Origin: Actinomadura xylanilytica
GTDB taxonomy: Bacteria > Actinomycetota > Actinomycetes > Streptosporangiales > Streptosporangiaceae
NCBI RefSeq assembly: GCF_030283145.1
Contig: NZ_JASNWE010000001.1
Coordinates: forward strand, 248,001-312,000
Reading direction: 5' to 3'
DNA: 64,000 bases
Below are positions 16,075 through 26,200 of this stretch, piece by piece; positions within the stretch are counted from its first letter, which is position 1, and the number at the start of each line of letters is the position of its first letter. Position numbers and translations under genes: made by a program. The notes under the pieces are model-generated. The model was not told the origin of the DNA, did not search any database, and was given only the letters and a program-made list of their open reading frames with translations.

Positions 16075-18801
16075 ATGCACGGTCAGCCCCCCGCCATTGG
16101 CGACGAGAACGTTCTGGTGATTCCCGATGAGCTGCGCGGGGAACTCATGCCCAGACGCGGTGGAACGCCGCCGATTCAGCTCCCTGAATTGGACCGGTCG
16201 GCTGCCGAGCAGGTGAGAGCGCTACTGGAACGGGCGAAATCCGATGTTGAGGAGAAGCTCGCCCATCCCCGCAGCGATCCTCACGCGGTGAAGGCGGCGC
16301 GGGGATATCTGGCCGGAGAACCTGATCCGCTGGGAGCCGCGGTCGTCGCATACGCCGTCCTCCAGCGGCGAACCGGCGAGGGTGACGGCAGGGACGCCAC
16401 CTGGTTGTGGATCGATGCCTGGACCGCTGAGCATGGGCTGGCCTTCGCCGCCTGCGCATGCGCGGAGGTGGACGGACTGGCCCTCCCCTGGGGCGATAAG
16501 GGCGCCGAGCACGGGGTGCAGGCCGATAAGTGGAGCAGCGAGGACGCCTACTGGGCGACCGGTCCGGCCGGGAAGCGGATGCGGTCGTTGCTCGCGGTCG
16601 CCGACGAGGCCGACTACGCCGAGGCCGTCGAGCGGCTGGCCGGCCATCGCCGGACGCCGCAGCAGCGCCGGGTGGTCTCGTTCCTGGTGCCGACGCGGCA
16701 GGACTGGGTGGACGAGTGCTGCGCCGAGCCGCCCGCACACGCCGCTTATCACTCCCATGGGGCGGAGCTGCTCCTGTGCTCGCTCGGTTCCATGAAGCAC
16801 GTGGCCCGGCTCCGCGGCCGGGGCGCGGCCCGGTTCGACGACCATGAGCGGCGGGTGGGCGTTCTGCTCACCGCGGTGGACGGGGTCGGTCCGGGAATCG
16901 CCCCGCTCCTGGCGGACGCGGTGGACGACGCACACGAACTGACCGATCACGGCTATCGCCGCTATCTCGTCGGAGCGGGCCTCGACGAGGCGGCGCGCGC
17001 GGCGATCTTCCAGGTGCTGGCCGTGCTTCCCACCGACGAGGCGTTCCGGATCGTGTCCGAGCGGCTCATGATGCCGAGGGCGTTGCCCGCGCTGGTCACG
17101 ATGCTGGAGCGGTTCCCGGCGCGTGGCCTGCGCCTGCTCGCGGAGTCGGCCGCCAGCGGGGACGACCGGGCGAGACTCTCGGCGCTCCTGGTGGCCGGGC
17201 ATCTGCGGGCGCGGCCCGAACTGGCCGAGCGGCTGCCGGAACTGGGCGAGCACGTCCGGGCGGCGGTCGAGGCCGCCCAGGCGTCCCGGGTGGCGGAGGC
17301 GGACGCGGACGCGGTCCCCAAGGGGCTTCGCAAGGGCGGCAAGCAGGAGGCTCCGCCTTGGGCTCCGACGGCGGTGCTCCCGCAGATCCTGCTGCGGGGA
17401 CGAGAACGGGCGCTGCCGGACGCGGCGGTCACGCATCTGCTGGAGGCCCTGGGCAAGGCGAGCCCGAAACGCGCCGCGTCCGCCGCGGTCGGTGCCGCGC
17501 TCGGCGAGCTCGACCCGGGCTCGCTGGCGGAGTTCGGCTGGGCGCTGTTCGAGCAGTGGCGCGCTTCGGGCGAGGAGACGCGCATGGGCTGGGCGCAGCT
17601 ACGCTGGACCGGCGACGACGAGACGATGCGGCGGCTGGGCGCGCTGGCGCGGTCCTGGACCGGGCAGGACGGGATCAAGGTGCCGTTGAACGGGCTGGAG
17701 GTGCTCGCCGGGACCGCGTCCGACGTCGCCATCCTGCAACTCCAGCTGGTCGCGGACAAGGCCCGGCCGAAGAGGTTGAAGAACAAGGCCGGCAAGCTCC
17801 TCGCCCAGGCCGCCCAGGCGCGGGGGCTGACCATGGACGAGCTCGGCGACCGGATGGTGCCCGACTTCGGCCTGGACTCAGCGCCGGCCACCGGGGAGGC
17901 GGCTGGCATGACGCTCGACTACGGCCCGCGCGCCTTCCGGGTGAGCTTCGACGAGCAGCTGCGGCCGGTGGTGATCGACGACGCGGGCAAGCTCCGCAAG
18001 GCGCTGCCGAAGCCCGGCGTCAAGGACGACCCGGAGCTGGCCCCCGCCGCCCACCGTGCGTTCGGCGGGTTGAAGAAGGACGTGCGCGCGGTCGCCGCCG
18101 ACCAGATCCGGCGGATGGAGCGCGCCATGGTCGCCGAGCGGCGGTGGGCTCCGGCGGAGTTCCAGCGGCTGTTCGTCGACCATCCGCTGATGTGGCACCT
18201 CGTCCGGCGGCTCGTCTGGCTGCACCGGGAGGGCGGGAAGGACACCGCGTTCCGGTTGGCGGAGGACCGCACCTTCGCCGACGTGGACGACGAGGTCTGG
18301 ACCCTGCCCGATTCCGGCGCAGTCCAGATCGCCCATCCCCTGCACCTGGGCGACGGACTCCAGGTATGGGGCGAGACACTCGCCGACTACGAGATCCTCC
18401 AGCCGTTCCCGCAGGTCGGCAGGCCCATCGACGCGTTCACCGAGCAGGAGCGCACCAGCGGCAGGCTGGACCGGTTCGCCGACGTCGAGGTCGGCGTCGG
18501 CGGTCTGCTGCGGCTGTTGCAGAGCGGGGACTGGAAGGGCCTCGCCGGAGGAGACAACGGCGTCAAGGACGAGCTCGTCCGGCAAGCACCGGGCGGTCGC
18601 GTGATCATCCTCACGGTGAACCCCGGCATCGCGCCCTGGGCACCGGCGGCCGATGACAAGCAGACCCTCACGGCCGTCCGGATCGCCGCATCCGAAGCGG
18701 ACCGTCCCGGTGCCCCGAAGGTCGGCTTCGGCGACCTCGACGCCATCACCGCCTCGGAGCTGCTGTTCACCTTGACCTCTCTCGCGCCTCCCGCCTTGTG
18801 A
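16075..18801 (+). CDS. DUF4132 domain-containing protein
   Basis: A 908-aa soluble protein. Residues from about 690 on match the DUF4132 block: RRMERAMVAERRWAPAEFQR, then LFVDHPLMWHLVRRLVW, AEDRTFADVD, and IAHPLHLGDGL. A final segment (LLQSGDWKGLAGGDNGVKDE) binds the usual C-terminal extension. The middle, residues 260-650, is helical and HEAT-like. The function of the family is not established; members are often near MolR/WGR proteins and AAA ATPases in stress or conflict contexts, but nothing like that is next to this copy. The start is fixed by a -10 box 7 bases upstream. Open reading upstream is antisense noise over the hydrolase gene. Confidence 0.82.
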   Translation: MHGQPPAIGDENVLVIPDELRGELMPRRGGTPPIQLPELDRSAAEQVRALLERAKSDVEEKLAHPRSDPHAVKAARGYLAGEPDPLGAAVVAYAVLQRRTGEGDGRDATWLWIDAWTAEHGLAFAACACAEVDGLALPWGDKGAEHGVQADKWSSEDAYWATGPAGKRMRSLLAVADEADYAEAVERLAGHRRTPQQRRVVSFLVPTRQDWVDECCAEPPAHAAYHSHGAELLLCSLGSMKHVARLRGRGAARFDDHERRVGVLLTAVDGVGPGIAPLLADAVDDAHELTDHGYRRYLVGAGLDEAARAAIFQVLAVLPTDEAFRIVSERLMMPRALPALVTMLERFPARGLRLLAESAASGDDRARLSALLVAGHLRARPELAERLPELGEHVRAAVEAAQASRVAEADADAVPKGLRKGGKQEAPPWAPTAVLPQILLRGRERALPDAAVTHLLEALGKASPKRAASAAVGAALGELDPGSLAEFGWALFEQWRASGEETRMGWAQLRWTGDDETMRRLGALARSWTGQDGIKVPLNGLEVLAGTASDVAILQLQLVADKARPKRLKNKAGKLLAQAAQARGLTMDELGDRMVPDFGLDSAPATGEAAGMTLDYGPRAFRVSFDEQLRPVVIDDAGKLRKALPKPGVKDDPELAPAAHRAFGGLKKDVRAVAADQIRRMERAMVAERRWAPAEFQRLFVDHPLMWHLVRRLVWLHREGGKDTAFRLAEDRTFADVDDEVWTLPDSGAVQIAHPLHLGDGLQVWGETLADYEILQPFPQVGRPIDAFTEQERTSGRLDRFADVEVGVGGLLRLLQSGDWKGLAGGDNGVKDELVRQAPGGRVIILTVNPGIAPWAPAADDKQTLTAVRIAASEADRPGAPKVGFGDLDAITASELLFTLTSLAPPAL

Positions 18802-18898
18802 AGGCCGCCGGTGCCCGTTTGATGGGCAGTGCCTGATGTTCTGATAGGCGGCACCTGCCGCCTCCCCCATCCGCACCCGCTGGAACGGTGGCAACGGC

Positions 18899-19855
18899 AT
18901 GTCCGACAGCTTCGTCGACGTCGGCCGGATCGAGAAGGCCGCGGCTCTCATCGACCCCGTCTTCCGCGACACCCCGCAGTTCCCGGCGCCCCGGCTCGGC
19001 GACGAACTGGGCTTCGAGGCGTTGCTGAAGGTCGAGACGATCAACCCGATCCGCTGCTTCAAGGGCCGCGGCACCGACTTCCTCGTCCGGACGAGCGACC
19101 CCGGCGAGGTCCTGGTGTGCGCCTCGGCCGGGAACCTCGGCCAGGGACTCGCCTTCGCCGCGAGCGGGCGGGGGCTCACGGCCAAGATCTTCGCCGCCGG
19201 CTCCGTCAACCCGCGGAAGCTCTCGGCGATGCGCAGGTTCGGCGCGAGCGTCGGCCTCGTCGACGGCGACTTCGACGCGGCCAGGGACCGTGCCGCCGAG
19301 GAGGCCGCCCGGCACGGCTGGAAGCTGGTGGAGGACGGCAGCGACCCCCCGCTGGCCGAGGGGGCCGGCACGATCGCCGTCGAGCTGACCCGCGCCGGCG
19401 CCCGGCCGGTCGACCACGTCCTGGTGCCGACCGGCAACGGTTCCCTGGCCTGCGGGGTGGCCGCCTGGTTCAAGGCCGTCTCGCCGTCCACCAAGGTCAT
19501 CGCGGTCGGCGCGGCCGGGGCGCCCGCGATGGAGCACGCCTGGCGCACCGGCGACACCACTCCCGGCGGGCCGACCACGACCCTCGCCGAGGGCCTGGCC
19601 GCCCGGGTGCCCGCGGCCCGCGCGGTACGGGCGATGCGGAGCACCGTCGATGACTTCGTCCTGGTCGATGACGGTCAGCTCGTCGAGGCCGTCCGGCTGC
19701 TGGTGCGCACGACCGGCCTGGTGGCCGAGCCGTCCGGCGCCGCCGCCGTCGCCGCCGCCGTCGCTCTGCGCCGCGACCTCGCGGGCGCCAACGTGGCCAT
19801 GGTGATCACCGGTGCGAACATCGCCCCCGGCCTGCTCCCCGGCCTGCCCGACTGA
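18899..19855 (+). CDS. PLP-dependent fold-type II lyase (threonine/serine dehydratase-like)
   Basis: A 318-aa enzyme of the tryptophan-synthase-beta fold. The Schiff-base Lys is in NPIRCFKGRGTDF (the position of SFKxRGA in threonine dehydratases). The phosphate loop is in VPTGNGSLACG, and the nucleotide/amino acid binding region starts with CASAGNLGQGLAFAA. It lacks a C-terminal ACT regulatory domain, so it is the short catabolic or specialised form. A role in deamination of Ser/Thr or a related beta-hydroxy amino acid is likely; ectoine-type EutB-like and diaminopropionate-type activities cannot be excluded. A 7-bp hairpin (18846-18863) lies between it and DUF4132. Confidence 0.82.
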   Translation: MSDSFVDVGRIEKAAALIDPVFRDTPQFPAPRLGDELGFEALLKVETINPIRCFKGRGTDFLVRTSDPGEVLVCASAGNLGQGLAFAASGRGLTAKIFAAGSVNPRKLSAMRRFGASVGLVDGDFDAARDRAAEEAARHGWKLVEDGSDPPLAEGAGTIAVELTRAGARPVDHVLVPTGNGSLACGVAAWFKAVSPSTKVIAVGAAGAPAMEHAWRTGDTTPGGPTTTLAEGLAARVPAARAVRAMRSTVDDFVLVDDGQLVEAVRLLVRTTGLVAEPSGAAAVAAAVALRRDLAGANVAMVITGANIAPGLLPGLPD

Positions 19856-20017
19856 ACGCCTCGGAGTGGGCGATGATGGAGGCCCCATGGATGCCCCGGT
19901 CGACGTCGTCGCGGCCAACCCGCGCCGCTCGCGCGCCCGGCGCCGGCTCTCGAGCCTCCGGCACGGCGGCGGACCCTCCCGCCATGGAGAGGCTGCTATG
20001 ATCTTGGCAGCTGCCAG

Positions 20018-20058
20018 AGCCTCCTGGGTCGGATAGAGACCGATCCCGGGAGGCTTTT
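20018..20058 (+). terminator. Hairpin with T-run upstream of the GNAT gene
   Basis: AGCCTCCTGGGTCGG pairs with CCGATCCCGGGAGGCT (one mismatch, one bulge), followed by TTTT. It could end transcription from the PLP lyase gene or attenuate the GNAT gene. The remainder of the 300-bp interval, 19856 to 20158, shows no convincing gene. Confidence 0.6.
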
Positions 20059-20158
20059 CCGCGTTCGGCCGGCGCCACCCGTTCTGCGAGCGCGCCCGCC
20101 GAGCGGCCCCCGCGCAATCTCCCGGCGGCCCCGGTTCCGCGACCCGCGAAGGAATCCC

Positions 20159-20665
20159 ATGCCCGAACTGTCCGTTCGTCCTGCCCACGATGCCGATCGT
20201 TCCGTGATGGAGCGCCTGTGGTTGATGTTCCAGCACGACATGTCCGAGTTTCGCGGCCTGCTCCCCTTCCCGGACGGGACGTTCCGCAGCGAACGGCTTC
20301 AGGCTGCGCTGCACGACACCGACTGGGCCGCGTACCTGCTGACGAGCGCGGAGCGGCCCGTCGGGTTCGCCCTCGTCCGCGGCCTCACCGGCGGCAGACG
20401 GGTGCTGAGTTCCTTCTTCGTCGTGCGCGGTGCGCGCAGGACCGGGATCGGGCTGCGCGCCGCCCAGGAGGTGATCGCCGGACATCCGGGTCGGTGGGAG
20501 ATCGCCTTTCAGGACGACAACGCGACCGCTGTGCGCTTCTGGCGCCGCGTCGCCACGGCGGTCGCTCCGGACGCTTGGACCGAGGAACGCCGGCCGGTGC
20601 CGACGCGGCCTCAACTGCCGCCCGACGTATGGATCTCGTTCGAGGTATCGGGCATCCGGCCCTGA
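20159..20665 (+). CDS. GNAT family N-acetyltransferase
   Basis: A 168-aa acetyl-CoA dependent acyltransferase. N-terminal LSVRPAHDADRSVMERLWLM is a typical GNAT beta1-alpha1. The acetyl-CoA pyrophosphate loop is degenerate: VLSSFFVVRGARRTGIGLRA (usual R/QxxGxG/A), followed by WEIAFQDDNATAVRFWRRVA, the usual Asn-x-x-A-x-x-F/L-Y/W region. The substrate is unknown. It converges on the acyl-CoA ligase with only 8 bases between the stops. Its ribosome binding site (GAAGGAA) is 5 bases before the ATG. Confidence 0.85.
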   Translation: MPELSVRPAHDADRSVMERLWLMFQHDMSEFRGLLPFPDGTFRSERLQAALHDTDWAAYLLTSAERPVGFALVRGLTGGRRVLSSFFVVRGARRTGIGLRAAQEVIAGHPGRWEIAFQDDNATAVRFWRRVATAVAPDAWTEERRPVPTRPQLPPDVWISFEVSGIRP

Positions 20666-20673
20666 CCCCGTTG

Positions 20674-22236
20674 TCAGAGGCCCGGCAGGTGGCGTTCCTT
20701 CAGCAGGGCCTTGTGGATCTTGCCGACCGGCGTCAGCGGGACCTCGGCGGTGATGACGAGCTGCCGGGGGACCTTGTAGTCGGCCAGCCGGTCCCGGCAG
20801 TGGTCGATGAGCTCCTCCGCGGTGGGCGGCTCGGCGCCCGGGTGCGGCACCACGTAGAATCGGCCGATCTCGCCGAGCACCCCGTCCGGCACGCCGATTC
20901 CGGCGGCCATCGCGACCTTCGGATGCGCGGTCAGCACGTTCTCGGTCTCCACCGGGTAGACGTTGAAGCCTCCCTGGATGTACATCTCCTTCTTCCGGCC
21001 GCGTAGCACCAGATGCCCGTCCGGCTCCATGGCGACCATGTCCCCGGTGGCCAGCCAACCGTCCGGCAGGAAGACCTCGGCGGTCTCGGCCGGCATGTCC
21101 CAGTAGCCGGAGGCCGCGCAGTCGCCGCGGACCTGGAGTTCGCCGACCTCCCCCGGCGGCAGGACGGTCCCGTCCGGTCCGGCCACCCGGGCCTCGAAGC
21201 CGCCGATGACCACGCCCAGGGTGCGGGAGATCGTCTCCGGGTCGTCGTCCGGCCGCGACAGCACGCACGCCCCCGAGGACTCCGACAGCCCGTACAGCCC
21301 GTACAGCGGGGCCCCGGGGAACGCGCGCCGGATCGCCTCGGCCAGCGCCGGCTCCACGTTGGACCCGCCCGCCAGGCAGAGCCGCACGGACGAGAGGTCG
21401 TAGCCCGGGAAGTCGTCGCGGCCGAGCATCAGCACGTACATCGTCGGCACGGCGCTCAGGAAGGTCACCCGATGGCGCTCGATCGCGCGCAGTGCCGCCT
21501 GCGGGCCGAACGCGGGCAGCAGCGCCACTGATCCGCCGCTGACCAGCGCGGCCATGATGGTGCAGGTGATGCCGCCAACGTGGTTGAACGGGAGGTGCCC
21601 GAGCTGCACGTCGTCGTCGCGCATCGCGAAGTGCTCCGCCTGCGCCGTCGCCGACGCCAGGATGCTCCGATGGGTGATCACCGCGCCTCTGGGGCGTCCC
21701 GTCGTCCCCGAGGTGTAGAGGATCATCAGCGGATCGTCCGGCGCCACCTCCCCGCGCGCCGCCGCCAGCGCCGCGGGGTCCGCCGGAGCCGCGGTCAGCT
21801 CGCCGAACGGCGTGCTGCCCGGGAAGCCCGTGCCGAAGAACACGTAGTCGCCCACGTCGGGTGCCTGAGACCGGAACCCCTCGAAGAACGCCGCGAAGTC
21901 GAAGCCGGGGACGGCACCGACGCTGATGACCATCCGGGCACCGCTCTGGCCGAGCATGTGGGACAGCTCCCGCTCCCGGTAGCGCACGTTGAGCGGGACG
22001 ACCACGGCGCCGATCCGCGCCGCGCCGAAGAACGCGGCCAGCCACTGCGGCGTGTTGAGCGCCAGCAGCCCGATCCGGTCGCCGCGCCCGATCCCGCGGC
22101 CCAGCAGCCCGGCCGCGACCCGGTCGGTCAGCTCGTCGAACTCGGCGAACGTGATGGTGTCGTCGCCGTCGTGCAGGAACGCCTTGTCCCGCGCCGCCGC
22201 GTCCTCGAGCGCGGCCCCGATCGTCCTCGCCCGCAT
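20674..22236 (-). CDS. Acyl-CoA synthetase / AMP-dependent ligase
   Basis: A 520-aa member of the ANL adenylate-forming family. The AMP-binding loop MILYTSGTTGRPRGAV, the A5-type motif YGLYGLSESSG, and the hinge/A8 region GWLATGDMVAMEPDGHLVLRG are present. The catalytic Lys lies in TPVGKIHKALL near the C-terminus. It activates a carboxylic acid (fatty or aromatic) to its CoA ester. The ATG has GGGAGG 5 bases upstream; an in-frame GTG four codons earlier lies inside that site and is rejected. The substrate class cannot be read from sequence. It may form a unit with the DUF574 gene located upstream on the same strand. Confidence 0.9.
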   Translation of the reverse strand: MRARTIGAALEDAAARDKAFLHDGDDTITFAEFDELTDRVAAGLLGRGIGRGDRIGLLALNTPQWLAAFFGAARIGAVVVPLNVRYRERELSHMLGQSGARMVISVGAVPGFDFAAFFEGFRSQAPDVGDYVFFGTGFPGSTPFGELTAAPADPAALAAARGEVAPDDPLMILYTSGTTGRPRGAVITHRSILASATAQAEHFAMRDDDVQLGHLPFNHVGGITCTIMAALVSGGSVALLPAFGPQAALRAIERHRVTFLSAVPTMYVLMLGRDDFPGYDLSSVRLCLAGGSNVEPALAEAIRRAFPGAPLYGLYGLSESSGACVLSRPDDDPETISRTLGVVIGGFEARVAGPDGTVLPPGEVGELQVRGDCAASGYWDMPAETAEVFLPDGWLATGDMVAMEPDGHLVLRGRKKEMYIQGGFNVYPVETENVLTAHPKVAMAAGIGVPDGVLGEIGRFYVVPHPGAEPPTAEELIDHCRDRLADYKVPRQLVITAEVPLTPVGKIHKALLKERHLPGL

Positions 22237-22293
22237 GTCGCCTCCCACGCCGATTGCCTCACGACCATTGATCGGGAGCCGTCCGCCGATGCC

Positions 22294-23097
22294 TCAGGAC
22301 TTGCGGCCGACGCCCGCGTAGAACCAGATCGGCAGGGCCTCTTGCATGCTGACCGGACGCTCGGGGCGCCACAGCGGGGCCCACACCAGACCGGGATCGA
22401 GCAACTCGAAGTCGCCGAACAGGGCGGTCACCTGCTCGCGGGTGCGTGCCGTGCCGGGCGCGGACGTCTGCTTGTAGACCTCCACGACCTTGGCGACCAC
22501 GTCGGGAACGCCGTCGGCCGAGGCATGGGTCAGCGTCAGGTGGCTGCCGGGCGCCAGCGCGTCGCGCAGCTCGGCCATGATCGCCGTCGGATCGTCCGCA
22601 TCGGGGACGAAGTGCAGGGTCGCCACCAGCAGCAGCGCCACCGGCCTGCTGAAGTCCAGCGATCGGCGGACCTCGGGATGGTCGAGGATCTCCCGGGGAC
22701 GACGCAGGTCGGCCTGGACCATCCTGGTGCCCGCCGAGTCGGCGAGCAGCGCCCGTCCGTGCGCGACCACCTGCCCGTCGTAGTCGACGTAGACCACCCG
22801 GGCGTCGGGGTTCACCGACTGCGCGATCTGGTGCACGTTCTGCTGGGTGGGCAGGCCGGTGCCGATGTCCAGGAACTGGTCGATGCCCTGCTCGGCCAGG
22901 TACCGCACCGCACGTCCGAGGAAGGCCCGGTTCTCTTTGATCAGCGTCACCAGGGTGCCGTCGGCCACGATCGCCTCTTCGGCGCGTGCACGGTCGGCCT
23001 CGTAGTGGTCCTTACCGCCGAGATAGTAATCGTACATCCGGGCAATATTCGGGACACCCGGATCGAATTCCCCCAGTCGAGGCCGCTCGCCTGACAC
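22294..23097 (-). CDS. SAM-dependent methyltransferase, DUF574 (Methyltransf_19)
   Basis: A 267-aa member of the actinomycete-specific Methyltransf_19 family. Signature parts are NIARMYDYYLGGKDHYEADR at the N-terminus, QFLDIGTGLPTQQNVHQIAQ (SAM motif I) and RVVYVDYDGQVVAHGRALL. The substrate is not known for the family. The GTG start is preceded by GAGGAGAAAC. A paralogue of the same family occurs at 55521 next to a P450, sharing the LGGKD motif. It lies divergently upstream of the subtilase gene. Confidence 0.92.
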   Translation of the reverse strand: MSGERPRLGEFDPGVPNIARMYDYYLGGKDHYEADRARAEEAIVADGTLVTLIKENRAFLGRAVRYLAEQGIDQFLDIGTGLPTQQNVHQIAQSVNPDARVVYVDYDGQVVAHGRALLADSAGTRMVQADLRRPREILDHPEVRRSLDFSRPVALLLVATLHFVPDADDPTAIMAELRDALAPGSHLTLTHASADGVPDVVAKVVEVYKQTSAPGTARTREQVTALFGDFELLDPGLVWAPLWRPERPVSMQEALPIWFYAGVGRKS

Positions 23098-23267
23098 CGT
23101 TTCTCCTCACCGCCGCGCACGCATTACCCCTACGCCTACAGGCTATGCCGTCCAGCGATCCTTTTTCATTCCGGCATGAGCCGCCTTCCGGCGCGGAAAA
23201 TGCAACCGCAGTGGGGGCTTTGGACAAGAGGTAGCGACGGATCTTCATTACTCCCCCACGGAGTGAG

Positions 23268-26200
23268 ATGAAAGTGAAGCGAAGGGTGACGGTCACGGCC
23301 GTCGCCGTCCTGGCCGGTGCGGGAGTTCACGTCCTGCCCCCAGCCGAGGCGCAGCAGCAGGGCACGCGAACCGGGACCGCCGGCGTCGACGAGGTGACGC
23401 TCGTGACCGGGGACGTCGTGCGGGTGCGAGGGGGCGGTCCGGCGCCCTCCGTGCTGGGGATCCGCCCCGGTAAGGGGCGTGAGCGGACGACATTCCAGAA
23501 GATGCTGGTCGGCGGGCACCGCTACGTCATCCCGTCCGACGCGGCGCCGCTGGTCGGGCGGGGCCGGCTCGACCGGCGGCTCTTCGATCTCGGGCTGCTG
23601 ACCCGCGAGGGGTACGGCGACGCCCGCCGCGGGGACATCCCGGTGATCGTCGAGCGGGGCGGGAAGCGCACGGCGATCGCGGGGGCCACGAAGGTCACCG
23701 GCCTGCCGGCGCTCGGCATGGAGGCCCTGCGGGTCGACAAGAAGAACGCCGGAACGGCCTGGACCTCGCTCACGGCGGCGGGCCTGCGCGCCGGCGGAGC
23801 GGTCACCCGCGTGTGGCTCGACGGCAAGCGCCGGGCACGGCTCGACAAGAGCGTGAAGCAGATCGGCGCCCCCGCCGCGTGGGCGAAGGGATGGGACGGC
23901 AAGGGCAGTACCGTCGCCGTCCTGGACTCCGGATACGACACGGGCCACCCCGATCTCAAGGGCGTCGTCGTCCAGTCGCGGGGATTCACCGGCCAGGGCG
24001 CGGGCGACGTCCAGGACAGGTTCGGCCACGGCACCCACGTGGCATCGATCGTGGCGGGATCGGGGACGGCGTCGGCGGGCCGCTTCCGCGGAGTGGCGCC
24101 CGGCGCGAAGGTCGCGGCGGGCAAGGTCATCGACGACTCCGGATCCGGGTACGACTCGTGGATCCTCGCCGGGATGGAGTGGGCGGCCACCGAGGTCAAG
24201 GCCAGGGTCGTCAACATGAGCCTGGGCGGCCCCGACTCGCAGGGCGGCGATCCGCTGGAGCAGGCGGTCGACACGCTCACGGCCCGTACCGGCGCGCTCT
24301 TCGTCGTCAGCGCGGGCAACGACGGTCCGGGCGAGCGCACCCTGGGATCCCCGGGCACCGCGGACGCCGCGCTCACCGTGGGCGCGGTGGACAGGGACGA
24401 CTCCCTGGCGGAGTTCTCCAGCCGCGGGCCGCGGCTGGGCGACTACGCGGTCAAGCCCGACATCACCGCGCCCGGAGTGGGGATCGTCGCGGCGCGGGCG
24501 AAGGACACCGTTCTCGACGAGCCCTACGACGACAACTACGTGCGGGCCTCGGGCACGTCCATGGCCGCACCCCACGTCGCGGGCGCGGCCGCGATCGTCG
24601 CCGCGCAGCATCCGGACTGGCCGGCGGCGCGGCTGAAGGCGGCGCTCATGAACACGGCCGGACCCACCAAGGGGGCGTCCGCCTTCCGGCAAGGCGCCGG
24701 ACGCGTCGACGTCGCCCGCGCCGTCGGCCAGTCCGTGGTGAGCACCGAGGGCACGCTGTCGGAGGTCCAGCGCTACCCGCACGCCGAGACCACGTACCGC
24801 ACGATCACCTACGAGAACTCCGGTGACCGGCCGGCGGAGCTGACGCTCCAGGTGGACGCGCCCGGCAAGGTGTTCCGCCTGGACCGCCCGACCGTGACCG
24901 TGCCCGCCAAGGGCCGGGCCGACGTGCGGCTCGCCATCGGCGGACCGGACGCGCCCAAGGGCGCTCACAGCGGCACGGTCGTCGCCACCTCCGGCACGAC
25001 TGCCGTCCGCACGGTGGTCGGCGCCTACCTCGAGCCAAAGGCCCACGACGTCACCTTCAAGGCGATCGACCACGACGGTCAGGACACCGGTGAGCTTCTC
25101 ACCGTCCAGGACCAGGACTCCCCGTACAACGAGTTCGTCATCTCCGACGGAACGACCAAGTACCGCTTCCCCGAGGGCCGCTACAACGTCTTCGGCAGTA
25201 TCGCGACGGCGGTCAAACCCGATGGGTGCCGCGACAGCACACTCGCGCACCAGCCCATCGCGTTGACCCGGGATCGGTCGGTGGTGCTCGACTCGCGCGC
25301 CGCCGTGAAGCCGGTCAGTGTGACGCTCGACGATCCCTCTGCGGAGATGGACGAGGTCTACGATCTCGGCTTCGGGTATGCCGGCGGCGCCGTCAAGTAC
25401 GAGTACAACCCGGAGAGCAACTGCCCCCTCTCGCACCGCTACCTGCTGCCCGTCAAGCAGAGCGGCCTCGCCTATTTCAGCCACACGGTCTGGGAGAGAA
25501 AGGGCTCGACGGACGAGACGCCCAGCCCCTACCAGTACGCCGTCTACGACTACCGGCGCGGTGAGTTCCCGGCCGACCCCTCGTACAGCGCGCGTGCGGC
25601 CGACATGACGACGGTCCGGGCCACCGTGCGCGGGCTCGCCGCCGAGTCGGCCGCGAGCCTCGCCATCGGCGCGGCGTTCCCCGAGCTCGCCTCCCCCTGG
25701 ATGGTGGGGAGCCGCGTGCACGCCCCCGGCACGATCACGCTTCACCTCACGCGCAATCCCGACTTCCGATGGTGGTCGATCCTGGAGGGGCTGGGCTCGG
25801 ATGACGAACACGCCGGGACGTTCACCGGTTACGCCCCCATGACCCTCGCCGGTCCCTCTCACCGTGTCACGTTCGGATCGGCGGTCATCGGGCCGGCGTT
25901 GCACGATCCGGTCTTCGGCGGGGACGGACAGACCCCGAACGCCGAACGGACCGGGGACGTCGTGCACTACGCGCCGGCCGGCTTCTTCAGCGAGTCGGGT
26001 CACGGCGGCTTCGGAGACGAGGCCGCCGCCAAGGGCGGCCTCGAGCTGAAGTCGGGCGGGAAGGTCATCAAGACCGCCCCGTTCGAGTCGTACGACCTGA
26101 CCGCCGCCGTTCCCCCTGGCGAGGCGGAGTACGAGCTGACCGCCGACGCCCAGCGGGACGTCCCGAACGCCAAACTGTCCACCAGGGTGACGGCCACTTG

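Noticed and set aside
19887..20036. Forty-nine-codon frame between the lyase and the GNAT gene
   Set aside because: Arg-rich, no convincing conservation feature, and it runs into a terminator-like hairpin.
18767..22045. A 1092-codon minus-strand frame across several genes
   Set aside because: It covers the lyase, GNAT and ligase genes out of frame and reads as low-complexity text.
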